Below are positions 11,926 to 20,426 of a stretch of 64,000 nucleotides of DNA, in pieces (the first letter of the stretch is position 1; each line of letters opens with the position of its first letter). The position numbers and the translations under genes were made by a program. The notes under the pieces were generated by a model that was not told where the DNA came from, ran no database searches, and saw only the letters and a program-made list of their open reading frames with translations. The DNA is taken from the NCBI RefSeq assembly GCF_000379105.1, contig NZ_KB900609.1, positions 1,823,985 through 1,887,984 on the forward strand, read 5' to 3'. Source of the DNA: Methylobacterium sp. WSM2598 (lineage in GTDB: Bacteria > Pseudomonadota > Alphaproteobacteria > Rhizobiales > Beijerinckiaceae).

Positions 11926-13914
11926 CTCCTGCCAGATGCCGGCCTTGCGCGCCCTGGCGTTCGCCTCCGCGGCGAGCAGCTCCGGCGTGGCCCCGGGGGC
12001 GGCCCGCCCCGCCCCGTTGAACAGCACGACCTCGGACAGGTCCTGCGATCCCGCCCGGCAGCGATAGACCTCCGCCTCGCCCGCCGGCTCGCACGAGACG
12101 TCGCGCTGGCGCAGGTACTGGCGGAACTCGCGGGCCGCGCGGCCGCCCTGGCCCTCGACCCCGAACAGCCGCACCGGCTGGCCCTCGACCTTGAGGCGGC
12201 CGGTATCGACCACCCGCGCGGTGCCGCGCAGCGGCGGGGGATGGCGCGGCTCCTCGGGGGGCTGCCAGGTGCGGCGGGCGGCGGCCCCCCGCGGCGGCGG
12301 CTCGCTCCGGTCCCGGAGCTTCGCGGCGAGGTCCTGGAAGATCTCGGACGGGCCCGCGCTCGCGGCGCCCTCGTCCTCCGACGCCACCCAGACGCCCAGG
12401 GTGACGTCGCCGGCCGGCCCGACCGCGAGGCCGTCCCGGGCGGCGGGTGCCGCCGCGACGCCCTCGGGCAAGCGGGCGAGGCCGGACAGCAGCGCGAAGG
12501 CCCGCGCCCGCACGGTCGCGGGGTCGAGCGTGGCCGCCTGGGGCCGGTCGTAGACCGGGCGCCCGTCGCGGGTCACCCGGCGCAGGCTCGCCTCCGCGGC
12601 GGCGCGCCCGGCCGGATCGGCCGCGAGCGGGCTGCCGCCGCTCACCGCGGCGAGGATCGCCCCGTCGGGGCCGAGGACCACCAGCCCGGCCCGGTCGCCC
12701 CGGTTCCTGGCCGCCGCGTCGAGGCGCTTGTTCACGGCCGCCTCGGCGGCGGATTGGAGCGACCGGTCGAGGGAGATGCGCAGCGAGGCGTTCCGCACCT
12801 CGTCGCCGAGGCGGTCGCGGGCCGCCAGCACGGCGAGGTCGACGACCCCGCTGCGGGTGACCGCCGTCGCGGTGGGCGACTTGATCGCCGCGAGCGCGCG
12901 GCCCGCCTCCTCCGCCTCCAGGCGCGTGATGGCGCCCGTCATCACCATGGCGTCGAGGACGCCCCGGGCCCTGGCACGGGAGGCCTCCACGTCGCGGTCC
13001 GGCCGGAGGTCGGCGGGGGGCAGGGTGAGCCCGGCCAGGAGGGCGGCCTCCGCGGTGGTGAGGTCGCGCGGGGCCTTGCCGAGCAGCCGCTCGCTCGCGG
13101 CGTCGAGCCCGATCAGGTCGGGGCCGAAGGCGGCACCGCTCAGGAAGCGCGCCACGATCTCGTCGGGGCTGGCCCGCGCCTGCAGCCAGAGCACCAGCAT
13201 CGCTTCCTGCAGCTTGCGCACGAGGCCGCGCTCGCCGCCGAGGAGCTGGGTGCGCACGAGGCGCTGGGTGAGCCGCGCGCTGCCCTCGCGCGGGCCGGGG
13301 CTGATCGTGTCCCGGAAGGCGCCGCGGATCACCGCCGCGACGCCGGCGGCGTCGAGCCGGTGGGGATCCATGAACCACGGATCCTGGGCGGCGATGATCG
13401 CGCGCCGCATCGCCGGCGCGATGGCCGAGGCGGGCAGGGGCCTGCCCCGCAGGCTGCCCCGCGTGGCGAGCACTTCGCCGTCCTCGGCCCTGACGGTGAC
13501 CGGCGCGCTGGCCGGGCCCGGCCCGTCGAGGCGCGGCAGGGTCGCGGCGCTCACGGCGAGGAGCGCGGCGCAGCCCACGAGGAGGAGCAGGCCGAGGGCG
13601 AGGGCGAGCCGGCTCCAGCGCAGGGCGGCGAGGCGCTCGGCCGCGGCTCCGGCGCCGGAGCGGGCGCGCCGCGCCAGGGGATGGGCGGCGAGGCGGGCGC
13701 CGGCGCGGCCCGCCGTGAGGCGCAGGGGCGCGACCCTGGCGGCGAGGGCCGGCTGCCAGCGCGCGGCGACCGCCTGTCCGACGCGGACGGCCTCTCCGGC
13801 GATCCGGGCGGACCATCCGGGAGGCGGCGCCTGCGGCGGGGGAGGGGCGGGAGCCGGGGAGGACCCGAGATCCAGCCAGTCACGCTCGGGCGCTGTCGAG
13901 GTCTCCGCCAGCAT
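11923..13914 (-). CDS. Membrane GT51-like (PBP1-type) protein with SNase-like C-terminus; probable pseudoenzyme
   Basis: A 663-aa membrane protein with the layout of a class A penicillin-binding protein but degraded catalytic sites. A Pro/Ala-rich cytoplasmic region precedes one membrane segment (about 103-126). The GT51 region (about 150-310) keeps EGSARLTQRLVRT and VRKLQEA, but the catalytic Glu of the usual ED..F motif is Gln (AAQDPWF). Only the edges of a transpeptidase domain remain (VVLGPDGAILAAVSGG and TLGVWVASEDEG); SxxK, SxN and KTG motifs are absent. The last ~95 residues resemble a staphylococcal-nuclease fold (RVVDTGRLKVEGQPVRLFGV through ARARKAGIWQE) without the catalytic Asp residues. 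ATG at 13914 is chosen; an in-frame TTG at 13992 would add 26 residues. A structural or regulatory cell-wall role is inferred. Confidence 0.8.
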   Translation of the reverse strand: MLAETSTAPERDWLDLGSSPAPAPPPPQAPPPGWSARIAGEAVRVGQAVAARWQPALAARVAPLRLTAGRAGARLAAHPLARRARSGAGAAAERLAALRWSRLALALGLLLLVGCAALLAVSAATLPRLDGPGPASAPVTVRAEDGEVLATRGSLRGRPLPASAIAPAMRRAIIAAQDPWFMDPHRLDAAGVAAVIRGAFRDTISPGPREGSARLTQRLVRTQLLGGERGLVRKLQEAMLVLWLQARASPDEIVARFLSGAAFGPDLIGLDAASERLLGKAPRDLTTAEAALLAGLTLPPADLRPDRDVEASRARARGVLDAMVMTGAITRLEAEEAGRALAAIKSPTATAVTRSGVVDLAVLAARDRLGDEVRNASLRISLDRSLQSAAEAAVNKRLDAAARNRGDRAGLVVLGPDGAILAAVSGGSPLAADPAGRAAAEASLRRVTRDGRPVYDRPQAATLDPATVRARAFALLSGLARLPEGVAAAPAARDGLAVGPAGDVTLGVWVASEDEGAASAGPSEIFQDLAAKLRDRSEPPPRGAAARRTWQPPEEPRHPPPLRGTARVVDTGRLKVEGQPVRLFGVEGQGGRAAREFRQYLRQRDVSCEPAGEAEVYRCRAGSQDLSEVVLFNGAGRAAPGATPELLAAEANARARKAGIWQE

Positions 13915-14209
13915 GTCGTCGATGCGTCCCTCGCGGCGGGTGGCCGGGCTCAGGGTGGCCGGGCTCACGGCCACGGTCCCCGAAAACGCCAATCACCCGG
14001 CAAGGTTCCCGCCGGCGCGCCCGCGCGCCGCACGGTTCGGCCCCCGGCGGAGCCCCGGCGCGGCGCTTCCGATCTGTCTTGTCCTGCCACTCACCAGAAC
14101 AGGAATGACGATCACCTTGGCAATAGCGGCGAGGTATGCCGGCGGAATGGAACGATAGTCATGAGACGACGTTTTGAGGCAGATTTTTCTGCACTCTCGG
14201 AGGAGCATC

Positions 14210-15439
14210 ATGACGAAATCGTCCATGGGCCGCGTGACCGTCGGCCTCGCCGCCCTGCTGATCAGCACCTCGGTCTTCGCCCAGACCGGCGCCGGGTCGC
14301 CGGGCGGGTCCGCGGGCGGGCAGGGCGCCGCGATGTCGGGCAGCGGCTCCGGCGGCCGGTCCTCCGGCGATGCCTCGTCCGGCGGGGCGACGCGCGCCGG
14401 CGGGCAGGGCGCCCGCAGCGAGAACGGCAGCGAGGGCAACATGGGCCAGGGCAACATGGGCCAGGCCGGCACGGGCCAAGGCAAGATGAGCCAAGGCAAC
14501 ACGGGCCAAGGCAACACGGGCCAGCGCGGCGCCCGGCAGGAGATGGGTGCCCGCGACGACAAGGGCGAGGGCCGCGGCCGGCACGAGGCCGGGATGGACG
14601 GGCGCGACCGCGACGGCCGCCAGGCCCGCGAGGAGATGCGGGGCGGCCGCGACAGCGTCCGGCACGAGCGCGGCGTGCATGCCGAGCGGACCCGCGAGGA
14701 GCACGGCAGCGTGCGCACCAGCAGCCGCGAGGAGCACGTCGGCGGGCGTCGCACGGTGACGGTGGCGGGCCAGCGCGTCGTCTACGGCTCGCCCGAGTAC
14801 CGCCGCCTGGTGGTGATCGAGCAGCGCCAGAAGCGCGGCGTGCGCCATGCCGGGTCGGAATTCGTGGTGATCCAGGGCCGCCGCGTGCGGGTCGGCTCGC
14901 CCGAGTACCGCCGCCTCGTCGTCCGCGAGCATAGCGGGCCGCGCTACGTCGTGGTCCACGGCCGGCGGGTGGTCTACGGCTCGCCGGAATATCGCCGGCT
15001 CGTGGTCACCGAGCGGTCGAGCACGACCGGCAGCGTCGGGATCCGCGGCGAGCGGCACGACCGGGTCGACGTGCGCTCGAGCGAGCGGAGTTCGGTGCGC
15101 GGCGGGCGCGACGAGATCCGCACCGGCGAGCGCCGCGAGGAGCGCGGCACGAGCGAGCGCGGGCGCAGCGAGCAGCGCGCCGGTCAGGAGCGCGGGCAGG
15201 GCAGCAGCGACCGCATGAGCCAGGACCGCTCCGGTCAGGACCGGATGGGCCGCGGCGGCCAGGACCAGTCCCAGGGCCTGCGCGACCGCTCGGGCGGCCA
15301 GGGCCGCGGCGGCGCGCCCGAGACCACCGGCAGCACGATGCGCGGCGGCCAGGGCGGTGGCCAGGGCGGCGCGGCGGGCGCCTCGGGCGGCGCCGGGAAG
15401 GCGGGCGGCGCCGGCGCCTCGGGCGCGGGCCGCATGTGA
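14210..15439 (+). CDS. Secreted repeat-rich protein with three GSPEYRRLVV units
   Basis: An exported 409-aa protein of unknown function. The signal peptide is MTKSSMGRVTVGLAALLIST ending at VFAQ. It is followed by a Gly/Ser/Gln-rich stretch with short N-M-G-Q / N-T-G-Q repeats, an Arg/Glu-rich region, and three well-conserved units built on GRRVVYGSPEYRRLVV (about residues 185-265). The tail is again Gly/Gln-rich. ATG at 14210 is chosen for its GGAGGAG ribosome site 5 nt upstream. No catalytic motif is visible. The repeated unit has a regular beta-strand-like pattern, so surface or matrix binding is possible. A terminator follows. Confidence 0.8.
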   Translation: MTKSSMGRVTVGLAALLISTSVFAQTGAGSPGGSAGGQGAAMSGSGSGGRSSGDASSGGATRAGGQGARSENGSEGNMGQGNMGQAGTGQGKMSQGNTGQGNTGQRGARQEMGARDDKGEGRGRHEAGMDGRDRDGRQAREEMRGGRDSVRHERGVHAERTREEHGSVRTSSREEHVGGRRTVTVAGQRVVYGSPEYRRLVVIEQRQKRGVRHAGSEFVVIQGRRVRVGSPEYRRLVVREHSGPRYVVVHGRRVVYGSPEYRRLVVTERSSTTGSVGIRGERHDRVDVRSSERSSVRGGRDEIRTGERREERGTSERGRSEQRAGQERGQGSSDRMSQDRSGQDRMGRGGQDQSQGLRDRSGGQGRGGAPETTGSTMRGGQGGGQGGAAGASGGAGKAGGAGASGAGRM

Positions 15440-15465
15440 CGTCACTTCTCGCGTTACTTCGGCAA

Positions 15466-15501
15466 CCGGACCGACGGTCACGTCCGTGACCGTTGGTCCG
15501 G
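15466..15501 (+). terminator. Hairpin of the GGTCACG family
   Basis: CCGGACCGACGGTCA and TGACCGTTGGTCCGG form a stem of about 15 bp with one G-T pair, 27 bp after the secreted-protein gene. The core resembles the hairpin after the UbiB-family gene at 17548. There is no U-tract, so it may be an mRNA 3'-end stabiliser or intergenic repeat. Confidence 0.55.
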
Positions 15502-15546
15502 GGCTTCGCGAGAGCGAGGGGCGGGAGGCCTTCCGCCCCTTCTCGG

Positions 15547-15579
15547 CCCCGCGGTCGGGTGACCGCGGGGCTTTTCTTT
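15547..15579 (+). terminator. Rho-independent terminator
   Basis: A perfect 10 bp stem, CCCCGCGGTC / GACCGCGGGG, with a 4-nt loop and a CTTTTCTTT tract. This is the clearest intrinsic terminator in the window; it ends the secreted repeat protein's transcript. Confidence 0.88.
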
Positions 15580-15910
15580 GCCGTCTCCGCCGCCGGCCCG
15601 CCGGCGGCCGTGGCGGATCCGCCACGTTGTGCCGGCCCGGCGCATGCGCTACCGCGAGCGTCGTCGTCGCGCCGGACGGAATGAATGTCGCCGTGGCCTG
15701 TCCCGTGCCGCTCCCGTACCCGCGGCCCTGCCGGGGAGCCCGGCCCGTCCGCCGCCCGCCAAAGTCCCGCCAAGTTGAGGGCCTACCCGAACGACCCGGG
15801 CATGACTCGATCCGGCGCCGGGCGGCGCGCCTGTTTCGTCAAGGAGCGCAGCGCGGCAGCCCCACACTGTGCTTCACCTCCCATGGCAGCCGGGCTGAGC
15901 TGATGCATCC
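15580..15910. other. Intergenic region upstream of the UbiB-family gene
   Basis: No convincing gene on either strand. It should contain the promoter of the UbiB-family gene, but no clear -35/-10 pair is evident. Confidence 0.5.
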
Positions 15911-17545
15911 ATGCTGAAAACCGCTTTCGTTGCGGCGCGCGACCGGCAGCGCCTCCAGGAGATCGCCGGGATCCTGATCGGGTTCGGCGTGAACCAGGTC
16001 GTGGACCGCCTCGGCCTGCGGGCGATCCCGCGCCTCGCCTGGCGCAGCACGCCGGCGGTCGACCTCACGCGCCTGTCGCAGCCCGAGCGGATGCGCCGCG
16101 CCATCGAGGCGCTGGGCCCGACCTTCATCAAGCTCGGCCAAGTGCTGGCGAGCCGGGCCGACCTCCTCGCCCCGCAATGGACGGAGGAACTCGGCAAGCT
16201 CCACGACCGGGTGGCGCCGGTGCCCTGGGAGGTGATCCGCCCGCAACTCGAGGCCGACCTCGGCGCTCCCCCGAGCGAGATCTTCTCCGAGTTCGACACC
16301 AATCCGCTCGCCTCCGCCTCCATTGCCCAGGTCTACCGGGCGCGGCTGGAGAGCGGCGAGGAGGTGATCGTCAAGGTGCGCCGCCCCGGCGTGCAGAAGA
16401 TCATCGAGGCCGACCTGCGGCTGCTCTCGCACGCCTCGCGCATCGTCGAGAGCGAGTGGCCGGAGATGACGCGCTACCGGCCGCACGAGCAGATGCGCCA
16501 CATCGCGCAGGGCCTGCGCGAGGAACTCGACCTGCTGAACGAGGCCCGCAACTGCGAATTGCTCGCCGGGCTGTTCGCGGACCGGGACGACATTGTCTTC
16601 CCGAAAATCTACTGGGAATGGACCTCCGAGCGGGTGCTCGTGCAGGAGTTCATCCACGGCATTCCCCCGACCGACATCAAGCGGCTGGACGAGGAGGGCT
16701 ACGACCGGGTGGTGCTGGCGCAGCGCGGCACCGACGCCTTCCTGCAGATGTCGCTGATCGAGGGCGTCTTCCACGCCGACCCGCATCCCGGCAACCTGCT
16801 CTGCCTGACCGGCAACCGCATCGCCTTCGTGGATTTCGGCATCATCGGGCGGCTGTCGCAGCGCCGCCGGGCCCAGCTCCTGATCCTGATCGGGGCGATG
16901 CTGAAGGAGGACGCGGACGGGCTGATGGCGGTGCTGCTCGACTGGACCGGCGGCAGCGCGCCCGACCTGACCCGCCTGGAGGCCGCCTCGCAGGCCTTCG
17001 TGATGCGCCACAACGGGGCGACCCTGAATCTCGGGGTGGTGCTCACGGATTTCATGACCATGGCGCGCGAGAACGACCTCGCCATGCCGACCGACCTGGC
17101 GATCCTGTTCAAGGGCCTCGTCACGGCCGACGGGGTGATGCGCCAGCTCGACCCGCAATTCGACCTCTTCGCGGCGGCCGGCCCGACCGTGAAGCGCACG
17201 ATGCGCACGCGCTTCTCGCTCAAGGAGGTCAAGAGCAAGTTCGAGGGGCTCGCCGCCGGCCTCTACGGGGCCGCCTCCGAGCTGCCGACCCTCGTCCACC
17301 TGATGCTGGTGCGCCTGAAGCAGGGCCGCGTCACGGTGGAGATCGAGCTCAAGGGCATGGACAAGCTCACCCGGGGGATCGAGCGGGCGGCGGCCCGGGT
17401 GGCGGTGGGGCTGGTGGTGGCGGCCTTCGCCACGCAGCTCGCCCCGAAGCTCATGGAGCACGGCACCCCGGCCTTCGCGACGATCGGCATCCTGGTCCTG
17501 ACGATCGGCATCGGCTGGATCCTGCTCCTCGCGCGCAACCGCTGA
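15911..17545 (+). CDS. UbiB/ABC1/ADCK-family atypical kinase
   Basis: A 544-aa member of the UbiB family, ATP-binding proteins linked to ubiquinone synthesis or lipid handling at the inner membrane. The KxGQ motif is present (GPTFIKLGQVLASRADLL), followed by the Ala-rich loop region ASASIAQVYRA, the catalytic stretch FHADPHPGNLL and the metal motif VDFGIIGRL. Two hydrophobic C-terminal segments end in WILLLARNR, typical of UbiB membrane anchors. It stands alone rather than with ubiE/ubiJ, so a paralogous lipid role is possible. Confidence 0.9.
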   Translation: MLKTAFVAARDRQRLQEIAGILIGFGVNQVVDRLGLRAIPRLAWRSTPAVDLTRLSQPERMRRAIEALGPTFIKLGQVLASRADLLAPQWTEELGKLHDRVAPVPWEVIRPQLEADLGAPPSEIFSEFDTNPLASASIAQVYRARLESGEEVIVKVRRPGVQKIIEADLRLLSHASRIVESEWPEMTRYRPHEQMRHIAQGLREELDLLNEARNCELLAGLFADRDDIVFPKIYWEWTSERVLVQEFIHGIPPTDIKRLDEEGYDRVVLAQRGTDAFLQMSLIEGVFHADPHPGNLLCLTGNRIAFVDFGIIGRLSQRRRAQLLILIGAMLKEDADGLMAVLLDWTGGSAPDLTRLEAASQAFVMRHNGATLNLGVVLTDFMTMARENDLAMPTDLAILFKGLVTADGVMRQLDPQFDLFAAAGPTVKRTMRTRFSLKEVKSKFEGLAAGLYGAASELPTLVHLMLVRLKQGRVTVEIELKGMDKLTRGIERAAARVAVGLVVAAFATQLAPKLMEHGTPAFATIGILVLTIGIGWILLLARNR

Positions 17546-17547
17546 TC

Positions 17548-17573
17548 CCGGCGGTCACGGACGTGACCGCCGG
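17548..17573 (+). terminator. GGTCACG-family hairpin after the UbiB-family gene
   Basis: CCGGCGGTCACG / CGTGACCGCCGG, a nearly perfect palindrome starting 3 nt after the stop codon. It shares its core with 15466-15501. Downstream is a further palindromic stretch with TCGACGCGTCG repeats (17581-17625). No U-tract. Confidence 0.6.
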
Positions 17574-17679
17574 TTCCGTTCTCGACGCGTCGCCGAGCCC
17601 TCGGCTCGGTGTCGACGCGTCGAGACGGCCCGATGCGTCGGCATCCCGGGCGTCGGGACGAGGGGCCGCCCGCGCGCGG

Positions 17680-17874
17680 TCAGTGGCGCGAGGGCTTGCC
17701 CCGACGCGCCCTCAGCTCGCTCGCGGCGCGCGTGGCGTGGCGCGGGCTGCGGAAGATCCGGCCCTCGAGGCGGACGAAATCCGGATGGGCGGCGAAGAAG
17801 CGGAATCCCTCGGCCTCGGGCACGACGATGCCGGCGGAGGTCTCGCCGACCTCCACGATGCGGGCTGACGACAT
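17680..17874 (-). CDS. Small hypothetical protein (64 aa)
   Basis: A 64-residue protein starting MSSARIVEVGETSAGIVVPE and continuing FRFFAAHPDFVRLEGRIFRSP. The pattern of alternating hydrophobic residues suggests a small beta fold. I recognise no family. It is a single gene between the UbiB-family gene and a divergent cupin gene. The composition is less biased than overlapping frames, which supports it as real. Confidence 0.6.
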   Translation of the reverse strand: MSSARIVEVGETSAGIVVPEAEGFRFFAAHPDFVRLEGRIFRSPRHATRAASELRARRGKPSRH

Positions 17875-18368
17875 GGTGACACGACTCCTCTCGCCGGCGC
17901 GCGCCGGGGGGGCGCGCCGCTGCGGCGCGCGGTGACGGGGGGGTGACGCGGGCGAGGCTCAGCCGCGACAGCCGTCGAGGAGGGTGCGGGCCGGGCCCCG
18001 CACGGCGTGGCGGAGGCGGTCGCGTCGCATCGGGATCGGCCGCATCGCCGCAGGTCTCCGGGAAGGCCGGGGCGGCCCCGGCGCGCTGGCACGGCGGGGC
18101 GCCCCCTCCGTCCTCCGCGAAGATCCCAGGCGGGCTCCGCCCTGTCAACCGGAATGTTCTTTCTATAGAACAAATCGAGGGAGCAGAAGCCTTCGCGCCG
18201 AGACGGTTCCGCGAGAAGATCCCTCCTTCTGAGCGGTCGCGCACCGGTATTCGCCGGGACTTGGCGGCCTAGACGTTCGGTAAAACGAACGAGGGGCGGC
18301 GGCTTTGCGCTGGCGCCGCGGCGCGGCCTGGCGCAGGATGACGGGGCGACCGGAGAGGAGCCGACGAC
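17875..18368. other. Divergent intergenic region upstream of cupin gene
   Basis: No supported gene. It includes a locally AT-rich patch with the perfect 10 bp palindrome TTCTATAGAA (near 18158-18167) and a small CGTTC...GAACG inverted repeat near 18273. Either could be an operator for the cupin gene; neither matches a consensus I can name. Confidence 0.4.
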
Positions 18369-18866
18369 ATGGCGGACGAGCCCCACGACCCCGATCACGG
18401 CGAGGCGTCGCCGCGCTGGAAGCACGACGGCGTCCGGGTGATCACCGGCGACCGGCTCGACCCGAACACCGCCCAGACGCCGGGGATGTTCCGGCAGGCC
18501 GCGATCAACCACGCGCGGGTCGGCGCGCAGAAGATCTGGGCCGGCACCGTGGCGATCCAGCCGGACGCCAAGACCGGGGTGCACCATCACGGCGCGCTGG
18601 AGAGCGTGATCTACGTCGTGCGCGGGCGCGCTCGCATGCGCTGGGGCGACCGCCTGGAATACACCGCCGAGGCGGGGCCGGGTGACTTCATCTACGTGCC
18701 GCCCTACGTCCCCCACCAGGAGATCAACGCCTCGCCGGACGAGCCGCTCGAATGCGTGCTGGTGCGCTCGGACAACGAGGCGGTGGTGGTCAATCTGCCC
18801 GACGTGGCGCCGGCGGAGCCGCCCGAGACGGTCTACTGGGTCGATCCGATCCATCGGCACCCGTGA
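18369..18866 (+). CDS. Single-domain cupin protein
   Basis: A 165-aa protein with one cupin barrel (about residues 55-140). Metal-binding motif 1 is seen as GVHHHGALESVIYVVRGRA and motif 2 as PGDFIYVPPYVPHQEIN, so His/Glu metal ligands are retained. The family includes dioxygenases, isomerases and small-molecule binders; no substrate can be assigned. ATG at 18369 has a GGAG-containing leader. It has no operon partners. Confidence 0.82.
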   Translation: MADEPHDPDHGEASPRWKHDGVRVITGDRLDPNTAQTPGMFRQAAINHARVGAQKIWAGTVAIQPDAKTGVHHHGALESVIYVVRGRARMRWGDRLEYTAEAGPGDFIYVPPYVPHQEINASPDEPLECVLVRSDNEAVVVNLPDVAPAEPPETVYWVDPIHRHP

Positions 18867-19013
18867 CCGACGCAGGGTCGCGGGCGGCGGGCCTGCGTCC
18901 TTTCTGCCGATCAACTTGCCTTCGTGGCGGTTCCGGCGCTCGCTCGGTGCCGGTTTAAGTGATTGTTAATCGTACGCTCACAGGCTTGCCGCATCCCCGC
19001 TCACAGGTGCGCC

Positions 19014-19373
19014 ATGCCGCTGCCGAACGCCCGACCCCAGTCGACCGACGAGGCGGAATGTCCCGTGCCTCTGTCGGTTCTCGGCCAGATCTACCGGGGC
19101 GACAGCGAGACGGTGGACGCGATCGTGGCGGACATCCCGCCCCGCACCCGGGCCCGGCTGGCCGCGTACCTGTACGGGAAGAGCCACACCCACGAGATCG
19201 GGCTGCGCATCGCGGCGACCTGCGAGGAGGCGGACCTGATCCAGGCGGCGGGGCTCGCCGGCTCGGTGCTGCACGCGCAGTCGCGCAGCCGCAGCCTGCG
19301 CGCCGCCGAGCCGCGCCTCCCGGCGGCCCGGCGGGTGAGCCTCGCCGGTTCGGGGCGGGGCTCCGCGGGCTGA
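19014..19373 (+). CDS. Hypothetical cytoplasmic protein (119 aa)
   Basis: A 119-aa protein starting MPLPNARPQSTDEAECPVPL. A helical core (LSVLGQIYRGDSETVDAIVA and RARLAAYLYGKSHTHEIGLR) with conserved-looking Cys, His and Glu residues is followed by a basic tail. No family is recognised and no signal peptide is present. The last gene before tRNA-Ser, so it lies outside the island. ATG at 19014 has AGGTG upstream. Confidence 0.65.
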   Translation: MPLPNARPQSTDEAECPVPLSVLGQIYRGDSETVDAIVADIPPRTRARLAAYLYGKSHTHEIGLRIAATCEEADLIQAAGLAGSVLHAQSRSRSLRAAEPRLPAARRVSLAGSGRGSAG

Positions 19374-19507
19374 CTCGCGTTTTCTCGCGGCATCGCGCGA
19401 TCGGCGCTTGTGACCGGTCGCGATGCCGTGTTAAAGGCGCCCGCCTGCGACGCGAAAGCGACGCTGGCGCGACGCGAAACCCGGCCCGAGCGGCCAGGCG
19501 CGGCGCC

Positions 19508-19597
19508 GGAGAGGTGGCAGAGCGGTTGAATGCACCGCACTCGAAATGCGGCATGGGCGCAAGTCCATCGGGGGTTCGAATCCCTCCCTCTCCGCCA
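19508..19597 (+). tRNA. tRNA-Ser (anticodon CGA)
   Basis: Acceptor stem GGAGAGG pairs with CCTCTCC; the anticodon loop CTCGAAA places CGA at 19542-19544. A long variable arm and the T-loop GGTTCGAATCC are present, and CCA is encoded at 19595-19597. The 90-nt length is normal for tRNA-Ser. Its 3' end is the attachment site for the island to the right. Confidence 0.97.
19584..19597. other. Left attachment core (attL) in tRNA-Ser
   Basis: CTCCCTCTCCGCCA, the last 14 nt of the tRNA gene including CCA, is repeated exactly at 41452-41465. Such tRNA 3'-end duplications are the standard footprint of P4-type integrases. Confidence 0.88.
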
Positions 19598-19652
19598 CCT
19601 GCGCTTCGTAAGCGCTTGAATTTGTTTGCTTTTCTTGAGCCTTTTGCACTCT

Positions 19653-19678
19653 GGCCCTAACATGGGCCCCAACACAGC
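19653..19678. promoter_or_regulatory. Candidate integrase arm-type sites, left
   Basis: Two direct copies of GGCCCYAACA spaced 13 bp apart (GGCCCTAACA and GGCCCCAACA), about 55 bp inside the island. The same pair recurs 15 bp upstream of the integrase start at the right end. Position and repetition suit arm-binding sites of a tyrosine recombinase; this is inferred. Confidence 0.5.
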
Positions 19679-19849
19679 CTTTGGATCTGAGTGGGCTTCG
19701 GTGGACGCAACGCGGTGTCGTTGCGCTGGTCATGCGGGATCGTTCGCGTCCGACATATGGCTGGTGAACCCGGGACGAGTCGCTCCGCCCCCGCGAAGAC
19801 TGCAAAGCTGAGATGGAAGCACCGAGCGATCCTGCCAGACTGCGCCTTG

Positions 19850-20095
19850 GTGATATTGTGATCGATGTGATCGCTCCTCGCAGCAGCGGCCTTGATCATC
19901 GGCGTGTCCGTGACTGACGGTGAGAGCGCGGTCGAGGATGAACCGAGCTACCTGCCTGGTAGTCCTGGCTTTGCTGCTTGTGCACCCGCGGTCGTGCACC
20001 CCTAAAAAGCGACCCATTCTTTTTACCAGGAAATAGGGGCGACCTTGCGGGACGGCTATATACTGGCGATGCACAAAAGGCTTATCTTCCCTAAC
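19850..20095. repeat. Diverged ~240 bp direct repeat, left copy
   Basis: Shares ordered blocks with 37140-37375: GTGATCGATGTGATCGC, GAGGATGA..CGAGCTAC, CTGCTTG, TGCACCC, and GCGATGCACAAAAGGC. Order, spacing and orientation agree, so the two are homologous though diverged. The copies flank the island's cargo. Confidence 0.65.
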
Positions 20096-20426
20096 GACGG
20101 CGCGAGGCCGGAGCGATCTGGAATTTTTTAAGCCTTGCTGAAGCGCCTGCCCCTGACCCCTTCAGGACGTTTGCGATGCATTGCGAGAGCGTCCGGTTAC
20201 GGGCCTTTTCCGGATATTCGAATTCGCGACAGCGTGTCCTGACACGAATGCCTTGGCCCGCGCGTGGGGCAGCGCGCTCCGGTCCACTATGGCGCCCTCG
20301 ATCGCCTGCCTCCACTTGTCGGTTCGCCGGTTCAATTGCTCGGCGAGACCCTCGAGGTCAGGGGCGGTCAGAATGCGAGGCTGGTGCTTCTGCCCGGCAC
20401 GGCCGCATCGGCGATGGCGCTGCGAC

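Larger units (their letters stand above)
19598..20426. other. Left island junction; no supported gene
   Basis: About 830 bp with only short overlapping frames. It contains candidate integrase arm sites (19653-19678) and the left copy of a diverged repeat shared with 37140-37400. The minus strand near 20170-20400 has a plausible coding fragment (APDLEGLAEQLNRRTDKWRQ), but no start or family can be assigned. Confidence 0.5.

Noticed and set aside
14430..14525. Repeats as a separate mobile element
   Set aside because: They are in-frame codon repeats inside the secreted-protein gene.
18158..18167. TTCTATAGAA as a LexA or known repressor box
   Set aside because: It does not match the alphaproteobacterial LexA direct repeat, and a 10 bp palindrome alone is too weak to name.
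20162..20426. A gene downstream of maoC on the minus strand
   Set aside because: A coding-like stretch exists, but there is no start codon, ribosome site or recognised family.
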